64,000 nucleotides of DNA from Gari tellinella (GCA_922989275.2 OV277861.1:20242479-20306478), one strand, 5' to 3'; positions 59,801-64,000 are shown, counted from the first letter of the stretch. The notes: generated from the sequence alone by a model not told the origin. Numbers and translations are program-made.

Positions 59801-62800
59801 TACAATGCCGATAAGCTGCAACAGAAAGGAGAAAATATTACAGTCATGTAACAGTCAACCTCGCATTTAGTGACCATACAAAATATCAAATAGCAGTCTG
59901 TAATACAGGTGGTTGATAAATGCTTGACAAAAATAATGCAGAAACCTCTTATCATAACCATTTATCCTGCATAAAGCAGTCACATTCAGAGATTTATTTC
60001 TTTATTGAATGACCACTTTACACACTTTTTCCAGTTTCCAATTAAGATTAATTCATTTCTGAATATTTAGGGTTTTTAAAAAAAATCCCTAAAACTTTAC
60101 AATGAGTTACAATAAATGATAGTGAAGGTCGTGATATGAGGGCTCCTAAAAGGTCTACACTGTTTCCAAGGGACAAGTGTACTCTCCACAGGATACTCCA
60201 TTAGTTAACCGTTTACCGCATAAATACGCCTTATTACGCCTCTACTTTATTCCTCCCCTGAAGAAAATAATTCCCCTTATGAATAAGTATGCTACGGTGT
60301 ATTTTCTATATCCTAGCAGATGGGAGCTTAAAACAGGCTGAAAGTAAAGCAGATTGTGCCTTAAGGTGCATTCTGCTTTACTTTCAACCTGTTTTAAGTG
60401 GCCTCATGATTTCAAAACTTACAACAAGCTATGGGGTAATGGTTTAAGGACACATTTACTCATCTATTGCTTAAACTTTGCCTCATTTCTTCAACCAGTT
60501 AAAAGTTTGTTTATATACCTTGTCGTTGTCAGCTGAAGTCTTCTTATCCCACACTTCAACTATCATGAAGTTGTTCTTCAATCTCTCCAGCAGGGACTGG
60601 GAGGCTAGCACTGGAGCAATCTGCAGACAGTAGAGAGATGTCAAAATCAGAACCCTGCTTCAGTGAAACCATTGCAAACACAACCCTTCCAGAATATTCA
60701 ATTTAGAGGGGTTTCTAGATAAGATAGGTTTTGCAGCAATTAATGATAAAAAGAAGTTGCATTTGCAGTCTTTTAAGACAGATGACAGCCAAATGCAAGA
60801 CAACAGTAATGCTGAAAGGTCCTTTAGGAGCTTTCAGCATTACTGTTCTGCATTAAGCAGTCACCAATCATAAGAGATTCATATGCCTCTTCTGTGAATG
60901 CTTGGTGAGCAAGTAGAATAGATGTTTGGGAGGAAGAAATTTTTAGAGACTTTCAGTTTGTAAGGAGTCCTGTTTTAAGAGGTTTCAATGTGTGATATGA
61001 TCACATAAGAAAGCTTGTGTTCAGTTTTTTTGTTAGGTGAATACTTAGAGAAATATTTAAGCAATGCAGACAGTTAATCTGGTACCTTTTTCTGCTTTAT
61101 TCCTATATAACTGTTTATACTAACAGTAATATGTATTTTTAGAGAAAAGTATTGCTTGATTTTCAGTATTAATATTGTGGAAGTTTAATTAATAGTAATG
61201 TGCATAACTTGTGGAAACATGAACTGTGGTTCCCAAGCAAACAGCAGAGATGAGAGAATTCTAATGCTTGGTTTTACAAAATTGACAATGAAAGGTTTTA
61301 TGAATAGTAGCCTGTGTTACCTGCTGGAATTTGAACTGTGGTTCAGTGGTTCCCCAGCAGACAGCACTGTGGACGGCCTCATCACACCAAAACATGCGAC
61401 ACACCAGGTACGAGTTCCGTACCATCATGTCTCTTGCTCTCACACCTGAAAAGAGAATTAAGCCCAAGGCATTTTTAGTACACAATTAAGAGATATTTTG
61501 GTCTTCACTTTTCTAAAGTGTACAAACAGATGGACAAAAAGATGGATATCTTAGGTAAAACTGTGTAAACAACACACACTTAGAAACCATGATGCCAAAC
61601 AAAGGTCATATGGTAGCAACCCTCAGGTTTAAAATTGAGATGCCACAATGGTTCATCTCATTCATTCTGATGAGTCTAAACAAGGACGAAACTAGTCAAG
61701 GATATGTGACATCAAATATTCAAGCCGGGTTTTCTATTGGCAGTATTCTATATTTTTGTATTATCTTAAACATAAACAAGTATCCTAAGATGTATCACAA
61801 CAGTACCATTAGACAGATAGACAGGGTGATTCTAGCGAATCCTATCCCTTTGTACAACTTCATTACAAAGTTATGAAAATGAGTACCGTAATTACAATAA
61901 GTAATAGGACAGACAGGCCTCATCAAACAGTGTAAACCCTGATCAGACTGCTCCTGAAGGAGCAGTCTGATCAGGGTCTACACTGTTTGCTATTCAGTTT
62001 GCACCTATTAGGTCAAATTACTGTGTGATAAAAGCAATTAGGTACAATTTTTATAATAATTACAGCAGGTATATGTGGCGGCCCAATTTTTAGGATTTCT
62101 TACGGTATTAAGCTGAGTACCTGGTGCTGTATGTGCTGACGGTTGTAAGAAGACAGGGCGGTGTTTGGCGTTCTGGAGAGAGGGGACTCCCTGCATGGTA
62201 ACGTTTTTACCATCTGGTATCATCAACACAGTATGTAAAGTGAGGCACTGAAATCAAACAGCAAACAATGGTTACATATATCTAATACATGGGCAAATGT
62301 CAATACTTGAACTTTTATGGGACGTTTTGTCATTATCAATTATTAAAGCACTAATTGGGCCTTCACAAACTTCAGCTTAGTGGCCATTCAAAGATGAAAC
62401 ATGACTTTCTCTCTCTATTCTAATTCTGTAGGAGATCAATTACTGACAGTGACAAGTTGACCTAATCCATAACCAAACAGGTACACCTTTTTACACCTTT
62501 AATTTATTCCTCTATTAAAGAAAATAGCTCCACTTTATACACTCATGAATATGCACCATAAGAATTACCTCAGTCACAGGCAGACGGTAGCTTGAAGAAG
62601 GCTGAAGGTGAAGCAGCATGCTCCTTAACCCATTACCCCATATTACATCTTTAATTTATTCCTCTACTGAAGAAAAAAAATCTAATTTACACTCTTACAA
62701 ATGAGAATCATAAGCAATATTTTCAATATTCTAGCAGATAATAGCTTAAAGCAGACTGAAAGTAAAGCAGAATGTGCCTTAAGGCGCATTCTGCTTTATT

Positions 62801-63158
62801 TTCAACCATCTTTAAGTAGTCACTCGTCTCTAAAACTAGACACAGACAATGGGTTAAGGTACTTCATGCTTTATTTTCAGCCTGCTCTAAGCACCAATCT
62901 GCCTGTGACTGAAAAAAAGCTGTTGATGAATGGGTTAAAACAAGATCAAATAATATCGTACGAGTAAATCCTTGTTGAAAATATTTACACAATAAATCAC
63001 AAACTTTATGGTTACCTCCCCTAGCTGCTGTTGCTCCTGGTTGATACTGGGATAATGTATCATTGCTTGGTCTCCATCAAAATGCTGAACTGAGACAGGT
63101 AAGGGCTTAGACAGACCCTCTGCCCTCCGCTCCGGAGTCCTAGATCTGCTTCTGCTCT
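32710..63158 (-). CDS. C2CD3: C2CD3-like centriolar C2-domain protein, 26 exons, 5' end missing
   Basis: In animals C2CD3 acts at the distal end of centrioles, where it is needed for centriole elongation, distal appendages and cilium formation. I assembled 26 exons by GT-AG boundaries with continuous reading phase: 63016-63158, 62121-62247, 61321-61445, 60519-60620, 59729-59815, 58649-58753, 57720-57799, 57154-57212, 56613-56762, 55625-55753, 54576-54670, 53372-53569, 52276-52365, 49108-49393, 47829-47957, 46429-46677, 45523-45663, 44433-44544, 43806-43964, 43222-43321, 41754-41998, 41056-41264, 39221-39348, 37722-38173, 34534-36472 and 32710-32874 (stop TGA 32710-32712). Total 5,804 nt, about 1,933 residues. 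The first visible exon starts in mid-codon, so the gene continues beyond 64000; the human protein is about 2,350 residues, so roughly the N-terminal 400 are absent. Multiple C2-like modules, phrases such as [12 protein letters not shown] and [12 protein letters not shown], and the C-terminal [16 protein letters not shown] support the name. The identification is from memory of the family, not a search. Confidence 0.82.
32900..33150. repeat. TTAA-2 MITE in C2CD3 last intron
   Basis: TTAACCCTTTGAACCCTAG left and GGGAGGAAAGAGTTAA right, good core B. It begins only 26 bp upstream (minus sense) of the last-exon acceptor. Confidence 0.8.
33164..33405. repeat. TTAA-2 MITE, opposite-end arrangement
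   Basis: TTAACTCATTCACCCCTGAA left and GGGTTGAATGTGTTAA right. Together with 32900-33150 it forms a head-to-head pair 13 bp apart. Confidence 0.8.
33423..33628. repeat. TTAA-3 MITE, decayed
   Basis: CCCCTTCACTGCC left and GTCGTGAAGGGG right, with ACAGATTGGATCCTGATCAG / CTGATCAGGATAAAAAATG core. Confidence 0.6.
33838..33970. repeat. degenerate TTAA-2 fragment
   Basis: TTTCAAATTAAGCCTAGTCC and the core CAAACAATGCAGACCCTGAT...CCTCTAATCTGGGTCTATAC; ends eroded. Confidence 0.5.
34051..34399. repeat. two adjoining TTAA-1 elements, first truncated
   Basis: A piece with TCCCACAGCCTATTTCTAG and a core hairpin at 34097-34155 abuts a second copy beginning TATATTACCCCATAAATACG with core A (GCGCCTTAAGGCGC) and the end AAGCTATGGGTTAA. 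Confidence 0.65.
34534..36472 (-). CDS. C2CD3: C2CD3 exon 25: 1.94-kb exon, acidic disordered region with [ST]PRD motifs
   Basis: One exon of 1,939 bp encoding about 646 residues, low in hydrophobics and rich in S, D, E, N and R, so almost certainly disordered. The motif [ST]PRD occurs five times in its first third (in [32 protein letters not shown] and YTPRDSRP), with related SPRLD and TPRAG later. An acidic block includes [20 protein letters not shown]. It ends [20 protein letters not shown] with DK before the donor. [ST]P sites are potential phosphorylation targets of proline-directed kinases (general knowledge; not shown here). Confidence 0.85.
36529..36868. repeat. tandem TTAA-3 copies in C2CD3 intron 24
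   Basis: TTAACTCTCAACATGCTAGC left end, first hairpin (GGATCCTGATGAGACGTCTC, centre shortened) at 36573-36630. A second body starts near 36668 with hairpin GATGAGACGCCACATAATGT and the right end TGCATGCAAAGAATTAA. Confidence 0.7.
37140..37425. repeat. TTAA-1 MITE, rearranged
   Basis: CCCCACAGCCTGTTTCTAAT left. The left core arm is partly repeated (AGCAGGTTGAAAGTA at 37186 and 37237). The right part keeps TTCTTCAGTGGACGAATG. Confidence 0.55.
37458..37651. repeat. TTAA-1 MITE, left end eroded
   Basis: Core A with centre GGGCCTTTAGGCCC, right end GGAGTAAAGGGTTTA. Confidence 0.65.
37722..38173 (-). CDS. C2CD3: C2CD3 exon 24: Gln/His-rich coiled coil
   Basis: 150 codons plus two bases, acceptor TTTTCAG, donor CAG/GTAATC. 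It opens [16 protein letters not shown], passes a Ser/Pro-rich piece, then a helical heptad-like stretch [20 protein letters not shown] with [12 protein letters not shown], suited to coiled-coil contacts. It ends in a Ser/Thr-rich tail ([17 protein letters not shown]). Confidence 0.82.
38289..38482. repeat. CAGGGCTCCAGATAA-ended palindromic element
   Basis: CAGGGCTCCAGATAAGAGG left and TTATCTCAAGCTCTG right. The centre is a long hairpin ACTACCCATTAGAATTGTCT/AGACAATTCTAATGAAGTAG. Same family as 47612-47804, 58388-58583 and 63905-64000. CAGGG ends resemble hAT termini (inference). Confidence 0.7.
38506..38678. repeat. TA-1 MITE, centre deleted
   Basis: CAGTAAAACCCCTTTTTTAC left and TAAAGGAGTTATATTG right. 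Core reduced to AAAAGTAAAAGAGAAAGCTC. Confidence 0.65.
38861..39112. repeat. TTAA-1 MITE
   Basis: TAACCCATTACCCCATAGCC left and GGGTTAATGGGTTTA right, core A with centre GTGCCTTAAGGCGC. Confidence 0.75.
39221..41998 (-). CDS. C2CD3: C2CD3 exons 21-23: acidic linker and fifth C2 domain
   Basis: Residues about 889-1083. The exon at 41754-41998 opens with an acidic linker ([32 protein letters not shown]) and the first C2 strand [16 protein letters not shown]. Exon 41056-41264 gives [36 protein letters not shown] and [11 protein letters not shown]. Exon 39221-39348 gives [38 protein letters not shown]. The donor of the middle exon is the source of the 86-bp tandem array in the following intron. 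Confidence 0.85.
39459..39644. repeat. TTAA-1 MITE with internal deletion, source of array unit
   Basis: TTAACCCTTTACACCATAAC left and ATAAAGGGTTAA right; the right core arm was deleted between CATTCTGCTTTAC and ATTGTATAAATTGG. Its right end (ATCTATAGAATAAAGGGTTA) is the sequence repeated in every unit of the adjoining 86-bp array. Confidence 0.75.
39645..41055. repeat. 86-bp tandem array carrying duplicated splice-donor sequence
   Basis: Sixteen copies of a marker ACCTGGAC start at 39658, 39756, 39840, then every 86 bp from 39926 to 40872, and 40958; the seventeenth is the exon 22 boundary itself at 41054. The first and last copies are about 10 bp longer (they keep TTTTCAGGAT), and inner copies are almost identical. 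On the minus strand each unit contains TGTCCAG/GTACACAGGC, matching the authentic exon end GTCCAG/GTACACGCGC. Each unit also contains a TTAA-1 end (ATCTATGGGATAAAGTGTTA). Confidence 0.95.
41340..41700. other. intron sequence, nothing recognised
   Basis: A fragment AATGCAGGACAAAAGTAATG at about 41371 recalls a core A arm; otherwise no feature seen. Confidence 0.45.
42056..42433. repeat. TA-1 MITE with a TTAA-1 copy (about 42092-42310) inside
   Basis: CAGTTAAACCTCTCTTTTAC left and AGAGAAGTTTTACTG right with TA flanks. The TTAA-1 copy separates the TA-1 left end from its core; the TA-1 core hairpin resumes at AGCAAGGTGACAGTAAAACA. Confidence 0.75.
42727..42967. repeat. fold-back element, GGGGCCCGGTTCAC ends
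   Basis: GGGGCCCGGTTCACAAAACG left, CGTTTTGTAAAACGGGCC right, inner arms TCTAATCCTGTCATGTGACC / TGTCACAAGACAGGATTAGA. Diverged sister of 8548-8790. Confidence 0.8.
43007..43204. repeat. TTAA-3 MITE, decayed
   Basis: CTAACCGTTTGCCTGCCAAT left, TGTAGGATAAGGGTTAA right, core GATCAGATGCTGAAAAACGC. It ends 18 bp before exon 20 donor (43222). Confidence 0.65.
43222..45663 (-). CDS. C2CD3: C2CD3 exons 17-20: fourth C2 domain
   Basis: Residues about 718-889. [99 protein letters not shown] and [20 protein letters not shown]. Typical C2 closing strand ([12 protein letters not shown]). Exon phases 1, 2, 2, 0 join without error. Confidence 0.8.
43440..43679. repeat. TTAA-2 MITE
   Basis: TTAACACATTCAATCCTAG left, GGGTGAATGAGTTAA right, near-perfect core B. 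Confidence 0.85.
44052..44387. repeat. TTAA-1 MITE, left half decayed
   Basis: Left CTAACCCCTTGCCCTATAGC; the right half from AAGGCGCATTCTGCTTTAC to GGAATAAAGGGTTAA is clear, the middle is not. Confidence 0.55.
44627..45053. repeat. TA-1 MITE with TTAA-1 copy (about 44728-44974) at its centre
   Basis: CAGTAAAACATCGCTATTAC left and ATAGAGGTTTTACTA right. The TTAA-1 copy interrupts the host core after ACAGAAAGCTCCTT, and the host resumes with AAGGAGCTTTAAGATGTCAC. Confidence 0.75.
46146..46398. repeat. TTAA-1 MITE
   Basis: TTAACCCATTACCGCATAAA left and GGTGTAATGGGTTAA right, perfect core A. Ends about 30 bp before exon 16 donor. A decayed relative precedes it at about 45890-46096. Confidence 0.85.
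46429..52365 (-). CDS. C2CD3: C2CD3 exons 13-16: third C2 domain
   Basis: Residues about 467-715. [16 protein letters not shown], an Ala-rich helix, [72 protein letters not shown] and [11 protein letters not shown]. The last exon continues into an acidic Lys/Glu loop and [19 protein letters not shown]. The intron between 49393 and 52276 is the largest of this group because it holds a TA-3 element with a hAT insertion. Confidence 0.8.
46718..46968. repeat. TTAA-1 MITE
   Basis: TTTTAGCCCATTACCCCATA left (one base off TTAA), GGGTAATTGGTTAA right, core A with centre GCGCTTAAAGCGC. It begins about 40 bp from the exon 16 acceptor. Confidence 0.8.
47270..47525. repeat. TTAA-2 MITE, decayed
   Basis: CACATTCAGCTCCTAGCGAT left and AAGTTTCAGCAATGAACAAG right. 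Core CAACAGTGTCGACC...GGTGCCCTCTCATCTGGG with a 20-bp local duplication (GGAATTTTCCATTGA). Confidence 0.55.
47612..47804. repeat. CAGGGCTCC-ended palindromic element
   Basis: CAGGGCTCCTGATAAGAGG left, TTATCTGGAGCTCTG right, central hairpin CATTAGAATCGTCTCTTTGA / GAGACGATTCGAATTAG. Confidence 0.75.
48065..48252. repeat. TA-2 MITE, diverged
   Basis: CAGTCGAAACCGGATACTTC left and GAGTTTCGACTG right. Inner hairpin partly decayed. Confidence 0.65.
48456..48690. repeat. TTAA-1 MITE
   Basis: TTAATCCTTTACCCAATAAC left, TCTATGGGGTTAA right, perfect core A (GTGCCTTAAGGCAC). Confidence 0.8.
48803..49063. repeat. TA-1 MITE
   Basis: CAGTAAAACCTCTCTTACAC left, AGAGAGGTTTTACTG right, TA flanks, core hairpin AGTAAAGCAGAAAGCTCC/GGAGCTTTCTGCTTTACT. 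It ends 45 bp from exon 14 donor. Confidence 0.8.
49656..51245. mobile_element. 1,590-bp non-autonomous hAT-type DNA transposon
   Basis: Termini CAGGGTTGGC and GCCAACCCTG form a 10-bp perfect inverted repeat. The 8-bp sequence TTCAAACT occurs immediately on both sides (49648-49655 and 51246-51253), a perfect target duplication of the length made by hAT transposases. The subterminal regions are packed with variants of GGTCAATACTGGTCAATACC and GGTTAAAACC. Inside, on the minus strand, is a broken piece of a hAT transposase (50035-50275), so the element is a deletion derivative. Confidence 0.85.
50035..50275 (-). pseudogene. hAT transposase fragment, frameshifted
   Basis: Minus-strand frames encode [19 protein letters not shown] and, after a two-base frameshift at the DN codons, [20 protein letters not shown] followed by LNLLGQ. 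The VVTDN and [11 protein letters not shown] motifs match the catalytic-domain region of BED-type hAT transposases (family knowledge). Only about 80 residues are left of a protein usually 600 or more long, with no start codon and one internal stop, so it cannot act. Confidence 0.75.
51572..51775. repeat. TTAA-3 MITE, CTTAGCCTGCC subfamily
   Basis: TTAACCCTTAGCCTGCCACT left, GCGGGCTAAGGGTTAA right. Differs from 13106-13319 by a few substitutions (for example GGCGACTC for GGCGTCTC) and a roughly 10-bp deletion of AGCACTTTGA. Confidence 0.85.
51937..52177. repeat. TTAA element with CTCTTTCAACACTTA ends and core B
   Basis: TTAACTCTTTCAACACTTAG left, GGTGTTGAAAGAGTTAA right. Sister of 26591-26842. 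It sits inside a decayed core A-type host (GCATGACAAAAGTAAAGCAG on its left, AGCTGTAACCTG on its right). Confidence 0.8.
52432..52682. repeat. TTAA-1 MITE, both TTAA ends mutated
   Basis: AGAATCCTTTCCCCCGTAG left, GTGGTAATGGGATAA right, core A with mismatches. Confidence 0.7.
53157..53340. repeat. TTAA-1 MITE, left part deleted
   Basis: Core A with GCGCCTAAGGCGC centre at 53215-53290, right end GGGGTAAAGGTCTAA about 30 bp from exon 12 donor. Confidence 0.7.
53372..56762 (-). CDS. C2CD3: C2CD3 exons 9-12: second C2 domain
   Basis: Residues about 275-466. It begins [20 protein letters not shown], then [48 protein letters not shown] and [20 protein letters not shown], and ends in a Ser-rich loop ([16 protein letters not shown]) and [13 protein letters not shown]. 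The [13 protein letters not shown] strand is the most recognisable family signature here. Confidence 0.82.
53810..54000. repeat. TA-1 left half joined to TTAA-1 right half
   Basis: CAGTAGGACCTCTCTATTTA and GGTGTTTAAGGCATGTGGCT are TA-1-like. After the centre the sequence reads GGGGCATTTTGCTTTACTTTCAGC and TTAACATCTGCAAAGATATA, which is TTAA-1-like. Possible recombinant or simply diverged. Confidence 0.4.
54001..54156. repeat. 76-bp-arm fold-back palindrome with 3-bp loop
   Basis: Left arm 54001-54076 (AAGGAATAATTCGAATATTT... to ...GTATGAAACCGC), loop TTT, right arm 54080-54156. Only one inserted base and no other obvious mismatch separate the arms. Located in the C2CD3 intron between exons 11 and 12. 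A partial match (TTTTTTTCATGGAGTTATGA) recurs near 54390. Confidence 0.85.
55149..55352. repeat. TTAA-1 MITE, decayed
   Basis: TTTTACTTCATAGCCTATTT left, core A with centre AGGCCAAAAGGC, right arm to CTTCAGTTTAGGAATAAG. Confidence 0.6.
55461..55613. repeat. fold-back element, AAGGTTATAAAG ends
   Basis: CAAGGTTATAAAGAGTTTGA left, AAAGCTTTATAACCTTGGGG right, centre AGCTTTTGCTCAACAAAAGCT. It ends about 12 bp before exon 10 donor (55625). Confidence 0.8.
56031..56050 (+). repeat. (TGAG)5 microsatellite
   Basis: Five perfect tetramers. Confidence 0.9.
56367..56570. repeat. TA-1 MITE, well preserved
   Basis: CAGTAAAACCCCTCTATTAC left, GAGAGGTTTTACTG right, core hairpin AGTAAAACAGAAAGCTCCTA. Confidence 0.85.
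57154..57799 (-). CDS. C2CD3: C2CD3 exons 7-8: inter-C2 linker
   Basis: Exons 57720-57799 and 57154-57212 give [36 protein letters not shown] and [10 protein letters not shown]. The last exon is only 59 bp. They connect the first C2 module to the next, and both junction codons are split in phases that match their neighbours. Confidence 0.75.
57232..57320. repeat. TTAA-1 left-end fragment
   Basis: TTAACCCTTTACTCTATAC through TTCAGTCATAAATATGTATG; no core and no right end. Confidence 0.6.
58262..58386. repeat. fold-back element, left end diverged
   Basis: Right end CTCAAGCTTTTATAACCTTGGGG and centre AATTTGAGTTTTTGTTGAGC/AAAAACTTAAATCTGACC, same family as 55461-55613. It directly abuts the next element. 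Confidence 0.65.
58388..58583. repeat. CAGGGCTCC-ended palindromic element
   Basis: CAGGGCTCCAGATAACAGGG left, ACCTGGAGCCCTG right. Perfect centre TTAGAATCGTCTCAAAGAGA with its complement. Confidence 0.8.
58649..62247 (-). CDS. C2CD3: C2CD3 exons 2-6: first C2 domain in view
   Basis: Residues about 48-230 of the visible protein. Strand-like segments in order: [64 protein letters not shown] and [18 protein letters not shown] followed by [11 protein letters not shown]. This is the usual C2 order of hydrophobic strands, with the EVWDK strand preceding the 'IGxxKLSL' strand. Each exon boundary falls between strands. Ca2+-binding aspartate clusters are not obvious, suggesting a Ca2+-independent C2 (inference). 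Confidence 0.8.
58827..58932. repeat. TTAA-1 MITE with core deleted
   Basis: TTAATCCTTCACCCAATAG left and CTATGGAGTAAAGGGTTAA right with only about 70 bp between. Confidence 0.65.
59051..59257. repeat. TA-1 MITE
   Basis: AGTAAAACCTCTCTATTACG left, AAAGGTTTTACTG right, core hairpin AAAAGCTCCTGTAGGAGCTT. Confidence 0.8.
59329..59671. repeat. TA-3 element
   Basis: CAGTACTCCCTCCCAACAAC left, GTTGTAGAGAGGGACCACTG right. Core AAACAGCTTGAATCCAGATC...GATCTGGATTCAAGC. Intact relative of the element split by the hAT insertion. Confidence 0.8.
60205..60446. repeat. TTAA-1 MITE
   Basis: TTAACCGTTTACCGCATAAA left, GGGGTAATGGTTTAA right, core A with centre GTGCCTTAAGGTGC. A decayed TTAA-2 lies just to the left (about 60010-60200). 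Confidence 0.8.
60770..60872. repeat. isolated core A-like hairpin
   Basis: ACAGTAATGCTGAAAGGTCC/TTAGGAGCTTTCAGCATTAC with GACAGATGACAGCC on one side and AAGCAGTCACC on the other. Confidence 0.55.
61905..62110. repeat. core B element, GACTGCTCC variant, next to C2CD3 exon 2
   Basis: Hairpin AAACAGTGTAAACCCTGATC...GACTGCTCC/GGAGCAGTC at 61925-61990, then the same 3' segment as 2600-2800 (AAAAGCAATTAGGTACAATT, TTTTTAGGATTTCTTACGG). It stops about 10 bp from the exon 2 donor at 62119-62120. Confidence 0.65.
62478..62939. repeat. cluster of nested TTAA-1 elements
   Basis: A decayed left half (62478-62625) ends at its core where a second copy begins TTAACCCATTACCCCATATT and runs to GACAATGGGTTAA at about 62857. 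The first copy then resumes (GGTACTTCATGCTTTATTTT) to GAATGGGTTAA near 62938. The centre TTAA was again the target. Confidence 0.6.
63016..63158 (-). CDS. C2CD3: C2CD3 first visible exon: Arg/Ser-rich linker
   Basis: Forty-seven codons after a split codon (two bases at the acceptor). It begins [18 protein letters not shown] and ends [11 protein letters not shown]. Acceptor TTTTAG, donor GTAACC. This is low-complexity linker sequence in front of the first complete C2 module. The preceding exon was not found between 63159 and 64000. Confidence 0.75.
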
Positions 63159-63332
63159 CTAAAACGCCAAAAAACAAACTATGTTTAAACCTATCGATTA
63201 ATAGTTTTTCCAGGGTTGAAGAAAGGTGTGAATGCGTGACTGCTTAAAATATAGTTAAAGACAAGACTGTGCGTTCAATAAACGTTTATGCCCCTGGAGA
63301 CATCCTTGACAATATATTCTGAATCTTTTCTA

Positions 63333-63783
63333 AGTCCAAATTAGGTCAAGGTCAAACTGAGCTGGGGTAATATGGGTGAATTGGTAATGGTCCAAGGCAT
63401 AACTGTATAAGTATTGATACTTTGTAGTAAGTAGTGTTGATGCTAGACGAAACAGTAAAATCTTAAAAATATTCCAAGTCCAAATTAGGTCAAGGTCAAA
63501 ATCAAGGTTTGGTAATATTGGTGGATTGGTAGTGATCAAGGGCAACAACTGTATAAGTATCAAAGCAAAGTAGTTAATTGTGTTGATGCTAGACGAAACA
63601 GTAAAATCTAGATAACCAAGAAATAGTCCATTTAAAATATTTTTAGTCCAAACTAGGTGAAGGTCAAAATCAAGGTTGGGTGATATTGGTGGATATGAAA
63701 TGGTCCAAGGCAACAACTGTATAAGTATCCAAGCATTTGAGTAAACAGTGTTGGTGCTAGAAGAAACAGTAAAATCTACTTAA
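63333..63783. repeat. ~150-bp tandem repeat, three copies
   Basis: AGTCCAAATTAGGTCAAGGT starts at 63333 and 63477, and a variant at 63645. Each copy contains GGTAATAT(T/G)GGTG, CAACTGTATAAGTAT and GTTGATGCTAGACGAAACAG. The array ends at a GGATGGACAGACAGGACGAT tail. The minus-strand open frame of 128 codons here is a product of the repeat. Confidence 0.8.
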
Positions 63784-63904
63784 CCTTGTTATGGATGGAC
63801 AGACAGGACGATCCCTATATGCCTCCGCTTGCTTTAAGTAGCCATTGTCATGATTTTCTATTGTCAAGGTTTCCTATGCTCCTGTATCAGGACAGGATCA
63901 TAAG

Positions 63905-64000
63905 CAGGGCTCCAGATAAGTAGATAACAAAACCAATATTTTCTCACTCATTTCAGCACCAAACTCTATGATGTTACTACTCATTAGAATTGTCTCTTTG
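63905..64000. repeat. CAGGGCTCC-ended palindromic element, cut by window edge
   Basis: CAGGGCTCCAGATAAGTAG left end through TACTCATTAGAATTGTCTC, the left arm of the hairpin; the rest lies outside. Confidence 0.75.

Noticed and set aside
63330..63716. Minus-strand open frame of 128 codons as an upstream C2CD3 exon
   Set aside because: Its sequence repeats with the 150-bp tandem unit (PPILPNLDFDL-like repeats) and has no matching splice signals.
1..64000. tRNA, rRNA or snRNA genes
   Set aside because: I looked for conserved tRNA box-like and cloverleaf patterns and found none that I could support. The many hairpins belong to repeats.

Overview
This window is nuclear DNA of an animal, most likely a bivalve mollusc. 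Evidence for a eukaryote is direct: coding sequence is split by GT-AG introns, genes are sparse, and the DNA is AT-rich and crowded with short non-autonomous transposons and satellites. The mollusc assignment is inference. It rests on a RING-less B-box/beta-propeller gene of the kind expanded in bivalves, and on the style of the TTAA-flanked palindromic elements. No species is claimed.

Genes. (1) From 63158 down to 32710 on the minus strand lies the 3' part of one large gene: 26 consecutive exons whose phases all match. It encodes about 1,933 residues of what I read as C2CD3, the centriole-elongation and distal-appendage protein: five C2-type domains, a Gln-rich coiled coil, a very long acidic disordered exon and a short basic C-terminus. 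The N-terminal part (perhaps 400 residues) lies beyond 64000. (2) At 17709-18860, minus strand, an uninterrupted CDS encodes a 383-residue B-box zinc-finger plus beta-propeller (TRIM2/3/71-like) protein without a RING. (3) At 3748-3809, plus strand, a short segment looks like the last coding exon of a gene that starts left of the window; this is tentative.

Repeats make up most of the rest. Labels used below: TTAA-1, elements of about 250 bp starting TTAACCC(A/T)TTACCCCATA, with central palindrome 'core A' (...AAAGCAGAATGCGCC-TTAA-GGCGCATTCTGCTTT...). TTAA-2, ends TTAACYCWTTSRMCCCT..., with 'core B' (...AGACCCTGATCAGAGGGCTCC-TTAA-GGAGCC...). TTAA-3, ends resembling TTAACTCTTTGCATGC or TTAACCCTTTCACTGCC, with a core B relative (GGATCCTGATCAGACGCCG...). 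TTAA-4, ends TTAACCCATTTTGTGCC. TA-1, ends CAGTAAAACCTCTCTATTAC, TA-flanked, with a relative of core A. TA-2, ends CAGTCGAACTTCGATATC. TA-3, ends CAGTGCTCCCTCTCTACAAC. TA-4, ends CAGTGGAGAATCTG. There is also a 1.59-kb hAT-type element with a perfect 8-bp target duplication and a broken transposase fragment, several long fold-back elements, and tandem arrays: a 165-bp unit at 13816-16200, a ~41-bp unit at 19018-20336, an 86-bp unit at 39645-41055 and a ~150-bp unit at 63333-63783.

The most unusual points are these. The same two palindromic cores sit inside element families with unrelated ends and different target sites. TTAA elements repeatedly insert into the TTAA at the centre or arm of other elements. 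The 86-bp array in a C2CD3 intron is built from an exon/splice-donor fragment plus the end of a TTAA-1 element, so it carries about 16 copies of a splice-donor sequence.
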